Source: an uncultured Bacteroidota bacterium (lineage in GTDB: Bacteria; Bacteroidota; Bacteroidia; Chitinophagales; Saprospiraceae). Taken from it: 40,657 nt of DNA. Under the pieces are notes generated by a model. It searched no databases and had not been told where the DNA came from. It worked only from the letters and a program-made list of their open reading frames with translations. The DNA lies in NCBI GenBank assembly GCA_903836265.1, contig CAILQK010000286.1, positions 1 through 40,657 on the forward strand, in the 5' to 3' direction. The position numbers and the translations under genes are program-made. Shown piece after piece: positions 34,732 to 40,657 of the stretch (position 1 is the first letter of the stretch; the number at the start of each line of letters is the position of its first letter).

Positions 34732-36408
34732 TTAAAGGTCTCCTTTTTTCAGTGATTCAACGGCATATTCTGCAGCCCGTGCTGTGAGTGCCATGTAGGT
34801 GAGCGACGGGTTCTGGCAGGAGGCTGATGTCATGCAGGAGCCGTCAGTCACGAACACGTTTTTGACGTCGTGCATCTGGTTCCACTTGTTGAGCACGGAT
34901 GTTTTCGGGTCGTTACCCATTCGTGCGGTTCCCATTTCATGGATGGCCATGCCGGGGTATGAACCGTTGTCGTAAGTTCTGATATTCTTCACGCCGGCTG
35001 CCTCGAGCATTTCCGCGGCGTCATTGATCATGTCTTTCCGCATTTTCTTCTCGTTTTCCTTTATTTCGCAGTCAATGGCGAGTACATATTGCCCCCACTT
35101 GTCCTTTTTGGACTTGTCGAGGGTGATGCGGTTGTCCTCGTAGGGAAGCATTTCGCCAAAGCCAGTCATGCCGATTGTCCACTTTCCGGGCTCCTGCAGC
35201 GCGTTTTTCAGGTCAGCACCGATAGAAAGCTCAGCCACTTCGCGCTGCCAGCCTTCGCGGCTTGCACCGCCCTGATAGCCGAAACCGCGCAGGTATTCGC
35301 GCTTGTCGCCGAAGAAATTCCTGTATCTCGGAATGTAGAAGCCATTTGCACGGCGTCCAAATGCTATCTTGTCCTCGTAACCTTCCACATCACCGCTGGC
35401 ACCGCAACGGAAATGGTGATCCATGAGGTTGCGGCCAAGTTGTCCGCTGGTATTGCCGAGTCCGTCGGGCAGGCTGCCGGAATCAACCGAATTGAGCAGA
35501 ATGAAAGTGGAAGCCAGTGTGGAAGCGCACATGAATACCACTTTTGCCTCGTATTCGATGCTCTCCATGGTTTCCGCATCAATAACGCGTACGCCTTTGG
35601 CTCTTTTTTTATCCTTGTCGTAGGTAACCTCTGTGACGATGGAGAACGGCCTGAGCGTAAGGTTGCCTGTGGCTACCGCTGCCGGCAGGGTAGCCGACTG
35701 CGTGCTGAAATAGGCTCCGAACGGACAACCTCTGCTGCACAGGTTTCTGTACTGGCAGGAGCCGCGGCCATTGTGCTCAACAGTGAGGTTGGCAGAGCGC
35801 CCGATAATCATTCTCCGGTGTTCGTATTTGGCTTTGATACGGGCTGCCACGTCTTTTTCGACAATATTCAACTCCATGGGTGGCAGGAACTTCCCGTCGG
35901 GCAGCTGTGGCAAGCCCTCGATAGATCCGGAGATGCCGGCAAAAGTTTCCACATAATCATACCACTTTGCCAGATCTTCATAACGGATTGGCCAGTCGGC
36001 TCCGTGTCCGTCGTTTTTGTTGCTTTCAAAATCCCACGGACTCCAGCGATAGCTCTGTCGGCCCCACATGAGCGAGCGCCCGCCCACGTGAAAGCCCCTG
36101 TACCAGTCGAAACGCTTGATTTCGGTGTACGGACAGTCGAGGTCGTCCACCCAGAAATCGGGAGCAAATTCGCTGTAAGGGTAATCGCGCTTCTGTACCG
36201 GATGCCTTTCCTTCATGGCATTGGTAATGCGTCCGCGGTGTGGAAACTCCCACGTTTTGGTAGTGGCAGTGGGGTAGTCCTTGACGTGCTCCACATTTCT
36301 GCCCCGTTCCAGAAGCAGCACTTTCAGTCCGCGTTCTGTGAGTTCTTTTGCTGCCCATCCGCCTGATATGCCGGATCCTACAACAATTGCATCGTATTTT
36401 TCAGCCAT
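34732..36408 (-). CDS. GMC family flavoprotein oxidoreductase (gluconate 2-dehydrogenase-like large subunit)
   Basis: The 558-residue product has the FAD-binding Rossmann motif IVVGSGISGGWAAKEL at residues 7-22, the GMC segment GGRSLMWGRQSYRW near residue 115, and a C-terminal EMGTARMGNDP and CQNPSLTYMALTARA. It oxidises a sugar, polyol or gluconate and passes electrons on to the respiratory chain. A Cys cluster C-x5-C-x3-C (CQYRNLCSRGCPFGAYFS near residue 215-232) recalls the 3Fe-4S ligands of FAD-dependent glucose and fructose dehydrogenases, although a fourth Cys is not obvious close by. ATG 36408 (MAEKYDA) is preferred to 36468. No signal peptide is present; export together with the Tat-bearing subunit 3 is likely. 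It lies 40 bases after the isomerase-like gene. Confidence 0.9.
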   Translation of the reverse strand: MAEKYDAIVVGSGISGGWAAKELTERGLKVLLLERGRNVEHVKDYPTATTKTWEFPHRGRITNAMKERHPVQKRDYPYSEFAPDFWVDDLDCPYTEIKRFDWYRGFHVGGRSLMWGRQSYRWSPWDFESNKNDGHGADWPIRYEDLAKWYDYVETFAGISGSIEGLPQLPDGKFLPPMELNIVEKDVAARIKAKYEHRRMIIGRSANLTVEHNGRGSCQYRNLCSRGCPFGAYFSTQSATLPAAVATGNLTLRPFSIVTEVTYDKDKKRAKGVRVIDAETMESIEYEAKVVFMCASTLASTFILLNSVDSGSLPDGLGNTSGQLGRNLMDHHFRCGASGDVEGYEDKIAFGRRANGFYIPRYRNFFGDKREYLRGFGYQGGASREGWQREVAELSIGADLKNALQEPGKWTIGMTGFGEMLPYEDNRITLDKSKKDKWGQYVLAIDCEIKENEKKMRKDMINDAAEMLEAAGVKNIRTYDNGSYPGMAIHEMGTARMGNDPKTSVLNKWNQMHDVKNVFVTDGSCMTSASCQNPSLTYMALTARAAEYAVESLKKGDL

Positions 36409-36448
36409 AGTAGTGTAATGTGCTGTAAATGGTGAATGAATGGATTTC

Positions 36449-37321
36449 TCAGATGTCGCAAATATCAATGGATGCAGCCAGTGAGCCGAGCGGATCTCCC
36501 GAAAGGGGAATAAATTCCTGCGCTACATACCCTTTGTAACCGGTTTCGGCAATTGCCCGCATGATAGCGGGATAATTCAGCTCCTGCGTTTCATCAATCT
36601 CGTTCCGGCCCGGCACCCCAGCTGTGTGATAATGGCCAAACCACTGGTGATGATCTCGAATGGTACGGATGATGTCGCCTTCGCTGATCTGCATGTGATA
36701 TATGTCGTAAAGAATTTTTACATTCTCCGAGCCGGTCTGTTTGCAAAGTTCTATTGCCCACGGCGTGTTGTCTGCCATGTAGTCTTTATGGTCAACTTTG
36801 GAGTTGAAAACCTCGAGCTGCAGGGTCACGCCATTCTTCTCTGCCAGTCCGACGATCTTCTTCAGTCCGTCCACACAGTTCCTGAGCCCTGTTTCATCGT
36901 CCATACCCCGGCGGTTTCCGCTGAAAAAGATCAGGTTTTTATAGCCCGCTTTCGACACCAGGGGTATCATCTCCGAATAGTTTTGTATGAGTCTGGAGTG
37001 AAATTTCGGATCGTTCCATCCGTCCACCAGATTGATTTCGGCGCCGTTGCACATGGAGGAGTCGAGGCCGTGCTTTTTCAGCACGTCCCATTCGCCGGGG
37101 CCAATGAGGTCGATGGCGGCAATTCCGATTTGTCTGGCAAAAACACAGAGCTGGTCGAGAGTGAAACCGCTGTAACACCAGCGGCATACTGAGTGCCGGA
37201 TGTTGCCCTTGCGGACAACCGGTGCATGTTTTTCAGCCATGGATAATCCGATTTCCGGACTGGAGGCAACTGCAGCTGCTCCAGCCAGAATAGTTTTGAT
37301 AGCTCGGCGTCGAGTGGTCAT
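36449..37321 (-). CDS. Tat-exported hydroxypyruvate isomerase-like TIM-barrel protein
   Basis: The 290-residue product begins with a twin-arginine signal (MTTRRRAIKTILAGAAAVAS) and is otherwise a xylose isomerase-like TIM barrel of the Hyi group. Visible marks are IAAIDLIGPGEWDVLKKHGL, TLQLEVFNSKVDHKDYM with a probable metal-ligand Glu, VKILYDIYHMQISEGD, GHYHTAGVPGRNEID, and GYKGYVAQEFIPLSGDPL. Hydroxypyruvate isomerase interconverts hydroxypyruvate and tartronate semialdehyde; exported relatives in Bacteroidota more likely act on sugars or sugar acids oxidised outside the cytoplasm. It is the first of three co-directional genes with the GMC oxidoreductase and subunit 3. Two of the three products have Tat signals, which supports an extracytoplasmic oxidation-isomerisation pathway. 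Confidence 0.85.
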   Translation of the reverse strand: MTTRRRAIKTILAGAAAVASSPEIGLSMAEKHAPVVRKGNIRHSVCRWCYSGFTLDQLCVFARQIGIAAIDLIGPGEWDVLKKHGLDSSMCNGAEINLVDGWNDPKFHSRLIQNYSEMIPLVSKAGYKNLIFFSGNRRGMDDETGLRNCVDGLKKIVGLAEKNGVTLQLEVFNSKVDHKDYMADNTPWAIELCKQTGSENVKILYDIYHMQISEGDIIRTIRDHHQWFGHYHTAGVPGRNEIDETQELNYPAIMRAIAETGYKGYVAQEFIPLSGDPLGSLAASIDICDI

Positions 37322-37496
37322 AAAGCGTAAAGTTCGTTCAGAAATACAGCGGGTGTCTGTTTGGCCAGGGCTTGCCTTGCGCGGTAATGCGAACTTTGGC
37401 GCAACAAATGAATGAGTTTTTTGTGAATTGGCGGAATCTTTTTTGGGATTCAGATAATGTATCGGTGAATGCCGCCAACAGGAGTCAGAAACAAAC

Positions 37497-37524
37497 TTTT
37501 ATTCGCTTTTTAGCCGTACCTTTG
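37497..37524 (+). promoter_or_regulatory. Promoter for the E1 dehydrogenase gene
   Basis: TACCTTTG (37517-37524) is a full match to the Bacteroidota -7 element TAnnTTTG. CTTTTA at about 37496-37501 is the best -33 candidate, one mismatch from TTTG and spaced 16 bases away, which is slightly short. The transcript would start near 37531, about 17 bases before the ATG at 37548. Confidence 0.6.
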
Positions 37525-37547
37525 CGTTCCCTTACCTGAATAATGCT

Positions 37548-39941
37548 ATGACTGACAATAAAGTGCCGAAAGGTAACAAATCAAAAAAGTCCCTCACTTC
37601 CGAATACCGTCAGCAGGTTATTGATGACTTCAAAATCTGTTGTCTGAGCCGGGAAGCCAGTATTATTGCCCGCAAGGAAGTACTCAACGGCAGGGCCAAT
37701 TTCGGTATTATCGGCGACGGAAAGGAGGTGGCGCAGGTGGCTATGGCGAGAGCCTGGAAAAAAGGCGATTTCCGCTCCGGTTACTACCGCGACCAGACGC
37801 TCGTGCTCGCGCTCGGCCTGATGAATCTCGATCAGTTTTTCGGCCAGCTGTACGGTGATCCGTACAACGACCCGTTTTCCGGAGGGCGACAGATGAACTG
37901 CCACTTTGCAACGCCGTTTGTCAATGATCTGGGCGAGTTTCTTGATCTGAAAAATCGCTTCAACATCACCTCCGACATTGCACCCACTGGTGGACAGATG
38001 GCCCGCGGCCTCGGTCTTGCCTTTGCCTCAAAAAAATTCAGGGAAAATCCGTCGCTCTGTGCCAATCTGAGCGAAAATGGCAATGAAGTCGCGTTTGTCA
38101 CTATCGGGGATGCATCCACCTCTGAAGGCGCATTCTGGGAAACAATCAATGCCGCAGGTGTTGTTCAGGCGCCGCTCGCCGTGAGTGTCTGGGATGACGG
38201 ATACGGCATTTCTGTTCCGAAAAAATACCAGACGAGCCGCGAAAGTATCAGTGAAGCACTCAGTGGTTTCGCGTCCGAAAGCGGCAGTGGTATCAGTATT
38301 TATACCGGAAAAGCATGGGATTATCCCGGTTTGTGTGAGCTCTATCAAACCGGCGTGGAAAAAATGCGCGCTGATCACCGCCCCGCTCTGTTCCATATCC
38401 AGGAGGTTACGCAGCAACTCGGTCACTCCACCTCCGGCGATCACCGCCGCTACAAATCCCCGGAGCGTCTGGAGTTTGAAGAAAATTTCGACTGCAACCG
38501 CCGAATGGCCGAATGGATGCTGGAAAGCGGGATCGCTGTACCGGAAGAAATCGAACAGATCAGGGCAGATGCCAAAAAAGAGGCCGCCGCCGCCGCGTTG
38601 CGCGCTTACCGCCACTATCACGACAAGGTTGCCGAAACCAGACGAACGGTTGAAGCGCTGCTCGGCAAACTGGTTTCGGATTTCCCGGATGTCACCGATG
38701 TCAGTGCGCTGCAGTCGGAACTGGCTCAGAAGAAGGATCCGCTCCGTTATGATATTATCTCCGTTGCCCGCCGCGCACTCGCAGCACTCGGAAAACGTCA
38801 GGGAATAGCCAAATCCGCACTCGCTGACTTCATCAGCACCGAAATGAATGAAGGCAACCGGATCTACTCCTCCAACCTGCTCAGCTCATCGCCTCGCTCG
38901 CCAATGAATGTGGCGTCCGAACCCGCCAGATATACCGATGAATCACCCACTAAGGACGGTTTTGAAATCCTGAATGCCTGCTTTGACCATAACCTGAGCC
39001 GCGACCCGCGTCTCTTCTTTTTCGGCGAAGATGTGGGCTTTATAGGCGACGTCAATCAGGGACTGCGCGGTATGCAGCAAAAGTATGGAGAGGAGCGGGT
39101 GTTTGATACGGGCATACGCGAATGGACTATCATGGGGCAGGCTGTCGGTATGGCTATGCGTGGCCTCCGTCCGATAGCTGAAATCCAGTATCTCGACTAC
39201 CTGCTTTACGGACTCTCTCCGCTGTCCGACGACCTGTGTACGCTTCGCTGGCGTTCAAACAACCTGCAGGCAGCTCCGGCAATCATACGCACGCGCGGAC
39301 ACAGGCTCGTGGGTGTGTGGCACAGCGGTTCACCAATGGGAATGATGCTCGGCGCTCTCAGAGGAATGCATGTATGTGTGCCCCGAAACATGACCCAGGC
39401 TGCAGGTATTTACAATACGCTGCTGCAGGGAGATGACCCTGCCATTGTGGTTGAAGTGCTCAACGGATACCGCCTGAAAGAAAGAATGCCTGAAAATATT
39501 GCCACATTCAAGGTGCCACTCGGAATCCCGGAAATCCTGAAACAGGGATCTGATATCACGGTAATTACCTATGGTGCATCCGTACAAATAGCAGAGGCAG
39601 CCGCCACCCGTTTGGCCGGGTCTGGTATCTCAGTCGAAATAATTGATGTTCAGACACTTCTGCCGTTCGATTCGCATCAGGTATGTGTTGAGAGCCTCAA
39701 AAAAACGAACCGGGTTCTGTTCCTCGACGAAGATTTTGAGGGCGGAGCATCTGCCTACATGATGCAACAGGTGCTGGAAGTGCAGGGCGGTTACCGCTGG
39801 CTCGACTCCAGACCGGCTACGCTGTGCGCAAAACCACATCGCCCGGCTTATGGGCAGGATGGCGACTACTTCTCAAAGCCTCAGGTGGAAGATGTCGTGG
39901 AAATGGTCACTTCAATCATGCAGGAAGCAGGGCTGTTCTGA
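37548..39941 (+). CDS. Fused alpha/beta 2-oxoacid dehydrogenase E1 component
   Basis: The 797-residue product joins both E1 subunits of a thiamine-diphosphate-dependent 2-oxoacid dehydrogenase (branched-chain or pyruvate type). Residues about 30-400 are the alpha part: FRSGYYRDQTLVLALGLM, the QMNCHFATPF segment, and TPP-binding GDASTSEGAFWETINAAG followed by VWDDGYGIS. Residues about 470-797 are the beta part: FFGEDVGFIGDVNQGLRG, DTGIREWTIMGQAVGMA, IRTRGHRLVGVWHSGSP, and a transketolase C-terminal domain with VQTLLPFDSHQVCVES and FLDEDFEGGASAYM. It decarboxylates the oxoacid and acetylates (acylates) E2 lipoyl groups. Fused E1 proteins of this length are common in Bacteroidota. E2 and E3 are not in the window. 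Its cofactor is TPP, the ligand of the riboswitch in this window, but the two are far apart and nothing shows a link. Confidence 0.92.
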   Translation: MTDNKVPKGNKSKKSLTSEYRQQVIDDFKICCLSREASIIARKEVLNGRANFGIIGDGKEVAQVAMARAWKKGDFRSGYYRDQTLVLALGLMNLDQFFGQLYGDPYNDPFSGGRQMNCHFATPFVNDLGEFLDLKNRFNITSDIAPTGGQMARGLGLAFASKKFRENPSLCANLSENGNEVAFVTIGDASTSEGAFWETINAAGVVQAPLAVSVWDDGYGISVPKKYQTSRESISEALSGFASESGSGISIYTGKAWDYPGLCELYQTGVEKMRADHRPALFHIQEVTQQLGHSTSGDHRRYKSPERLEFEENFDCNRRMAEWMLESGIAVPEEIEQIRADAKKEAAAAALRAYRHYHDKVAETRRTVEALLGKLVSDFPDVTDVSALQSELAQKKDPLRYDIISVARRALAALGKRQGIAKSALADFISTEMNEGNRIYSSNLLSSSPRSPMNVASEPARYTDESPTKDGFEILNACFDHNLSRDPRLFFFGEDVGFIGDVNQGLRGMQQKYGEERVFDTGIREWTIMGQAVGMAMRGLRPIAEIQYLDYLLYGLSPLSDDLCTLRWRSNNLQAAPAIIRTRGHRLVGVWHSGSPMGMMLGALRGMHVCVPRNMTQAAGIYNTLLQGDDPAIVVEVLNGYRLKERMPENIATFKVPLGIPEILKQGSDITVITYGASVQIAEAAATRLAGSGISVEIIDVQTLLPFDSHQVCVESLKKTNRVLFLDEDFEGGASAYMMQQVLEVQGGYRWLDSRPATLCAKPHRPAYGQDGDYFSKPQVEDVVEMVTSIMQEAGLF

Positions 39942-40250
39942 TCTGACCTCAAATCTGCTGTTCCCCCCCTTCCGGAGAAACCGGTATCCGGTTACTTTTG
40001 GGCAAAAGAAGCATTTGGGTGTATTTGGAATGATTTTTGATGTGATTATCTTGTAATCATCCCGCCTTTGGTTTGCCTGAATCCCTGAATCGTGCCGCGC
40101 GTAACGGCGCAGGGCCCCTTTACTTGTGTTTCAGCGCCTTCCGTGCAGATACCGGCAATTTCGCTGGTATTCCGCCAGGCCGGGCGCCAGGCTCTGTCCG
40201 GTTACCTACGGTGTGTTTCTGTATCATCTCTCAGAGTTACAATCATCACC
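39942..40250 (+). other. Intergenic stretch without a recognisable gene
   Basis: These 309 bases after the E1 stop contain a short perfect inverted repeat AACCGG-TAT-CCGGTT (39979-39993) followed by ACTTTTGGG, a weak terminator candidate. An overlapping TACTTTTG (39993-40000) matches the -7 promoter consensus but has no -33 partner. A 71-codon open frame at 40073-40288 has no family-like features and runs in another frame into the following gene, so I treat it as noise. Confidence 0.5.
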
Positions 40251-40657
40251 ATGGTCAGCCTCCCGCATCTGAACTCAATAATCCCTGAAAAAGACATCTC
40301 GACACCATTGTTCCGCTCCGTATCGTATGGAGTGGTAATTCGCTGTGAAATCATATTCGGTTCCCCCTCCATGGATTGCAGAGGCACAGGTATCTGCAAA
40401 ATCATCAGTACCGAAGAACTCACAGGTATCACCGATGCCTGCGCAAGATTCCCGGCATATATCGCATCACGTCGTGACGGCTGCGGATTGCTGTTGTTCT
40501 TCAGCAAAGATCAGTTGTCGGATACTGCGTTCAGCAGGCATTTCCCGGAAAATACACTCGGAATGAACGAGGATTGTCCAGTGCCCGAGTTCATTCGTGC
40601 GGGTCTCAATGCGGATATCAACAGTCTTTCGGCGGGAAGCTATTCACTGCATACCGA
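40251..40657 (+). CDS. Unrecognised protein, 3' end outside the window
   Basis: An open frame begins at ATG 40251 (MVSLPHLNSIIPEKDISTPL) and stays open to the last base, giving 135 codons so far. The visible part has no signal peptide. It has an FGSPSMDCRGTGICKI segment with two close Cys (C-x5-C) preceded by a Cys in RCEIIF, a GCGLLLFFSKDQL strand-like segment, and then NEDCPVPEFIRAGLNADINS. I do not know the family. The Cys arrangement could suit a metal site or disulfides, which is a guess. The even codon structure and lack of stops over 400 bases support it as a real gene. An earlier in-frame start cannot be ruled out. Confidence 0.6.
   Translation, partial: MVSLPHLNSIIPEKDISTPLFRSVSYGVVIRCEIIFGSPSMDCRGTGICKIISTEELTGITDACARFPAYIASRRDGCGLLLFFSKDQLSDTAFSRHFPENTLGMNEDCPVPEFIRAGLNADINSLSAGSYSLHT

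Noticed and set aside
35089-36366. A 425-codon open frame on the plus strand opposite the GMC oxidoreductase
   Set aside because: It mirrors the third-position bias of the real gene on the other strand, has no signal or motif of any family, and the opposite product is a complete, well-recognised GMC protein.
1-40657. Mobile elements, CRISPR arrays or defence systems
   Set aside because: No transposase, integrase, repeat-spacer pattern or recognisable defence genes were seen; the tRNA-Leu has no adjacent integrase or repeated 3' end in the window.

Overview
The window looks like a chromosomal segment of a Bacteroidota bacterium with roughly balanced base composition. The signs are a SusC/SusD pair, a very large protein with a type IX secretion (gliding-motility) C-terminal domain, several TonB-dependent or lipoprotein products, an alpha/beta-fused 2-oxoacid dehydrogenase E1, and Bacteroidota-type promoters (TTTG about 19 bases before TAnnTTTG). 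A Saprospiria- or Chitinophagia-like member would fit, but the order cannot be fixed from this sequence. No insertion sequence, prophage, CRISPR array or rRNA was seen.

Positions 1-15331 hold what reads as an amine catabolism locus. After the tail of a PD-(D/E)XK nuclease-type gene, a long minus-strand series runs from 13011 down to 634. In transcription order it holds a class III aminotransferase, a succinate-semialdehyde-type aldehyde dehydrogenase, an NhaC-type antiporter, a GNAT acetyltransferase, a second class III aminotransferase (GabT-like), a YtcJ-like amidohydrolase, then SusC and SusD. SusCD has a good promoter of its own overlapping the end of the amidohydrolase gene. Facing away from this series is an agmatine deiminase-like lipoprotein gene and an N-carbamoylputrescine amidase gene (aguA-aguB). 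Together the enzymes could take agmatine through putrescine and GABA to succinate, with SusCD as a possible outer-membrane importer of the starting compound. This is the most interesting unit in the window.

Positions 15320-25671 hold a 1962-residue secreted surface protein with a type B sorting domain, a PlsC acyltransferase, a conserved hypothetical gene, a NadR-like kinase, a TPP (THI-box) riboswitch with hairpin-rich expression platform, the TonB-dependent receptor it precedes (therefore a likely thiamine-compound importer), and a tRNA-Leu(UAA) with its own promoter element and terminator.

Positions 25703-34031 hold a tandem pair of secreted CotH-type proteins, kynureninase with a lipoprotein gene just upstream, and a large secreted BNR/Asp-box beta-propeller protein. 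Positions 34055-37321 hold a sugar-oxidation set (Tat-exported hydroxypyruvate isomerase-like protein, GMC oxidoreductase, gluconate 2-dehydrogenase subunit 3-like protein) closed by an intrinsic terminator. On the plus strand follow the fused E1 dehydrogenase and the start of an unrecognised gene that leaves the window.
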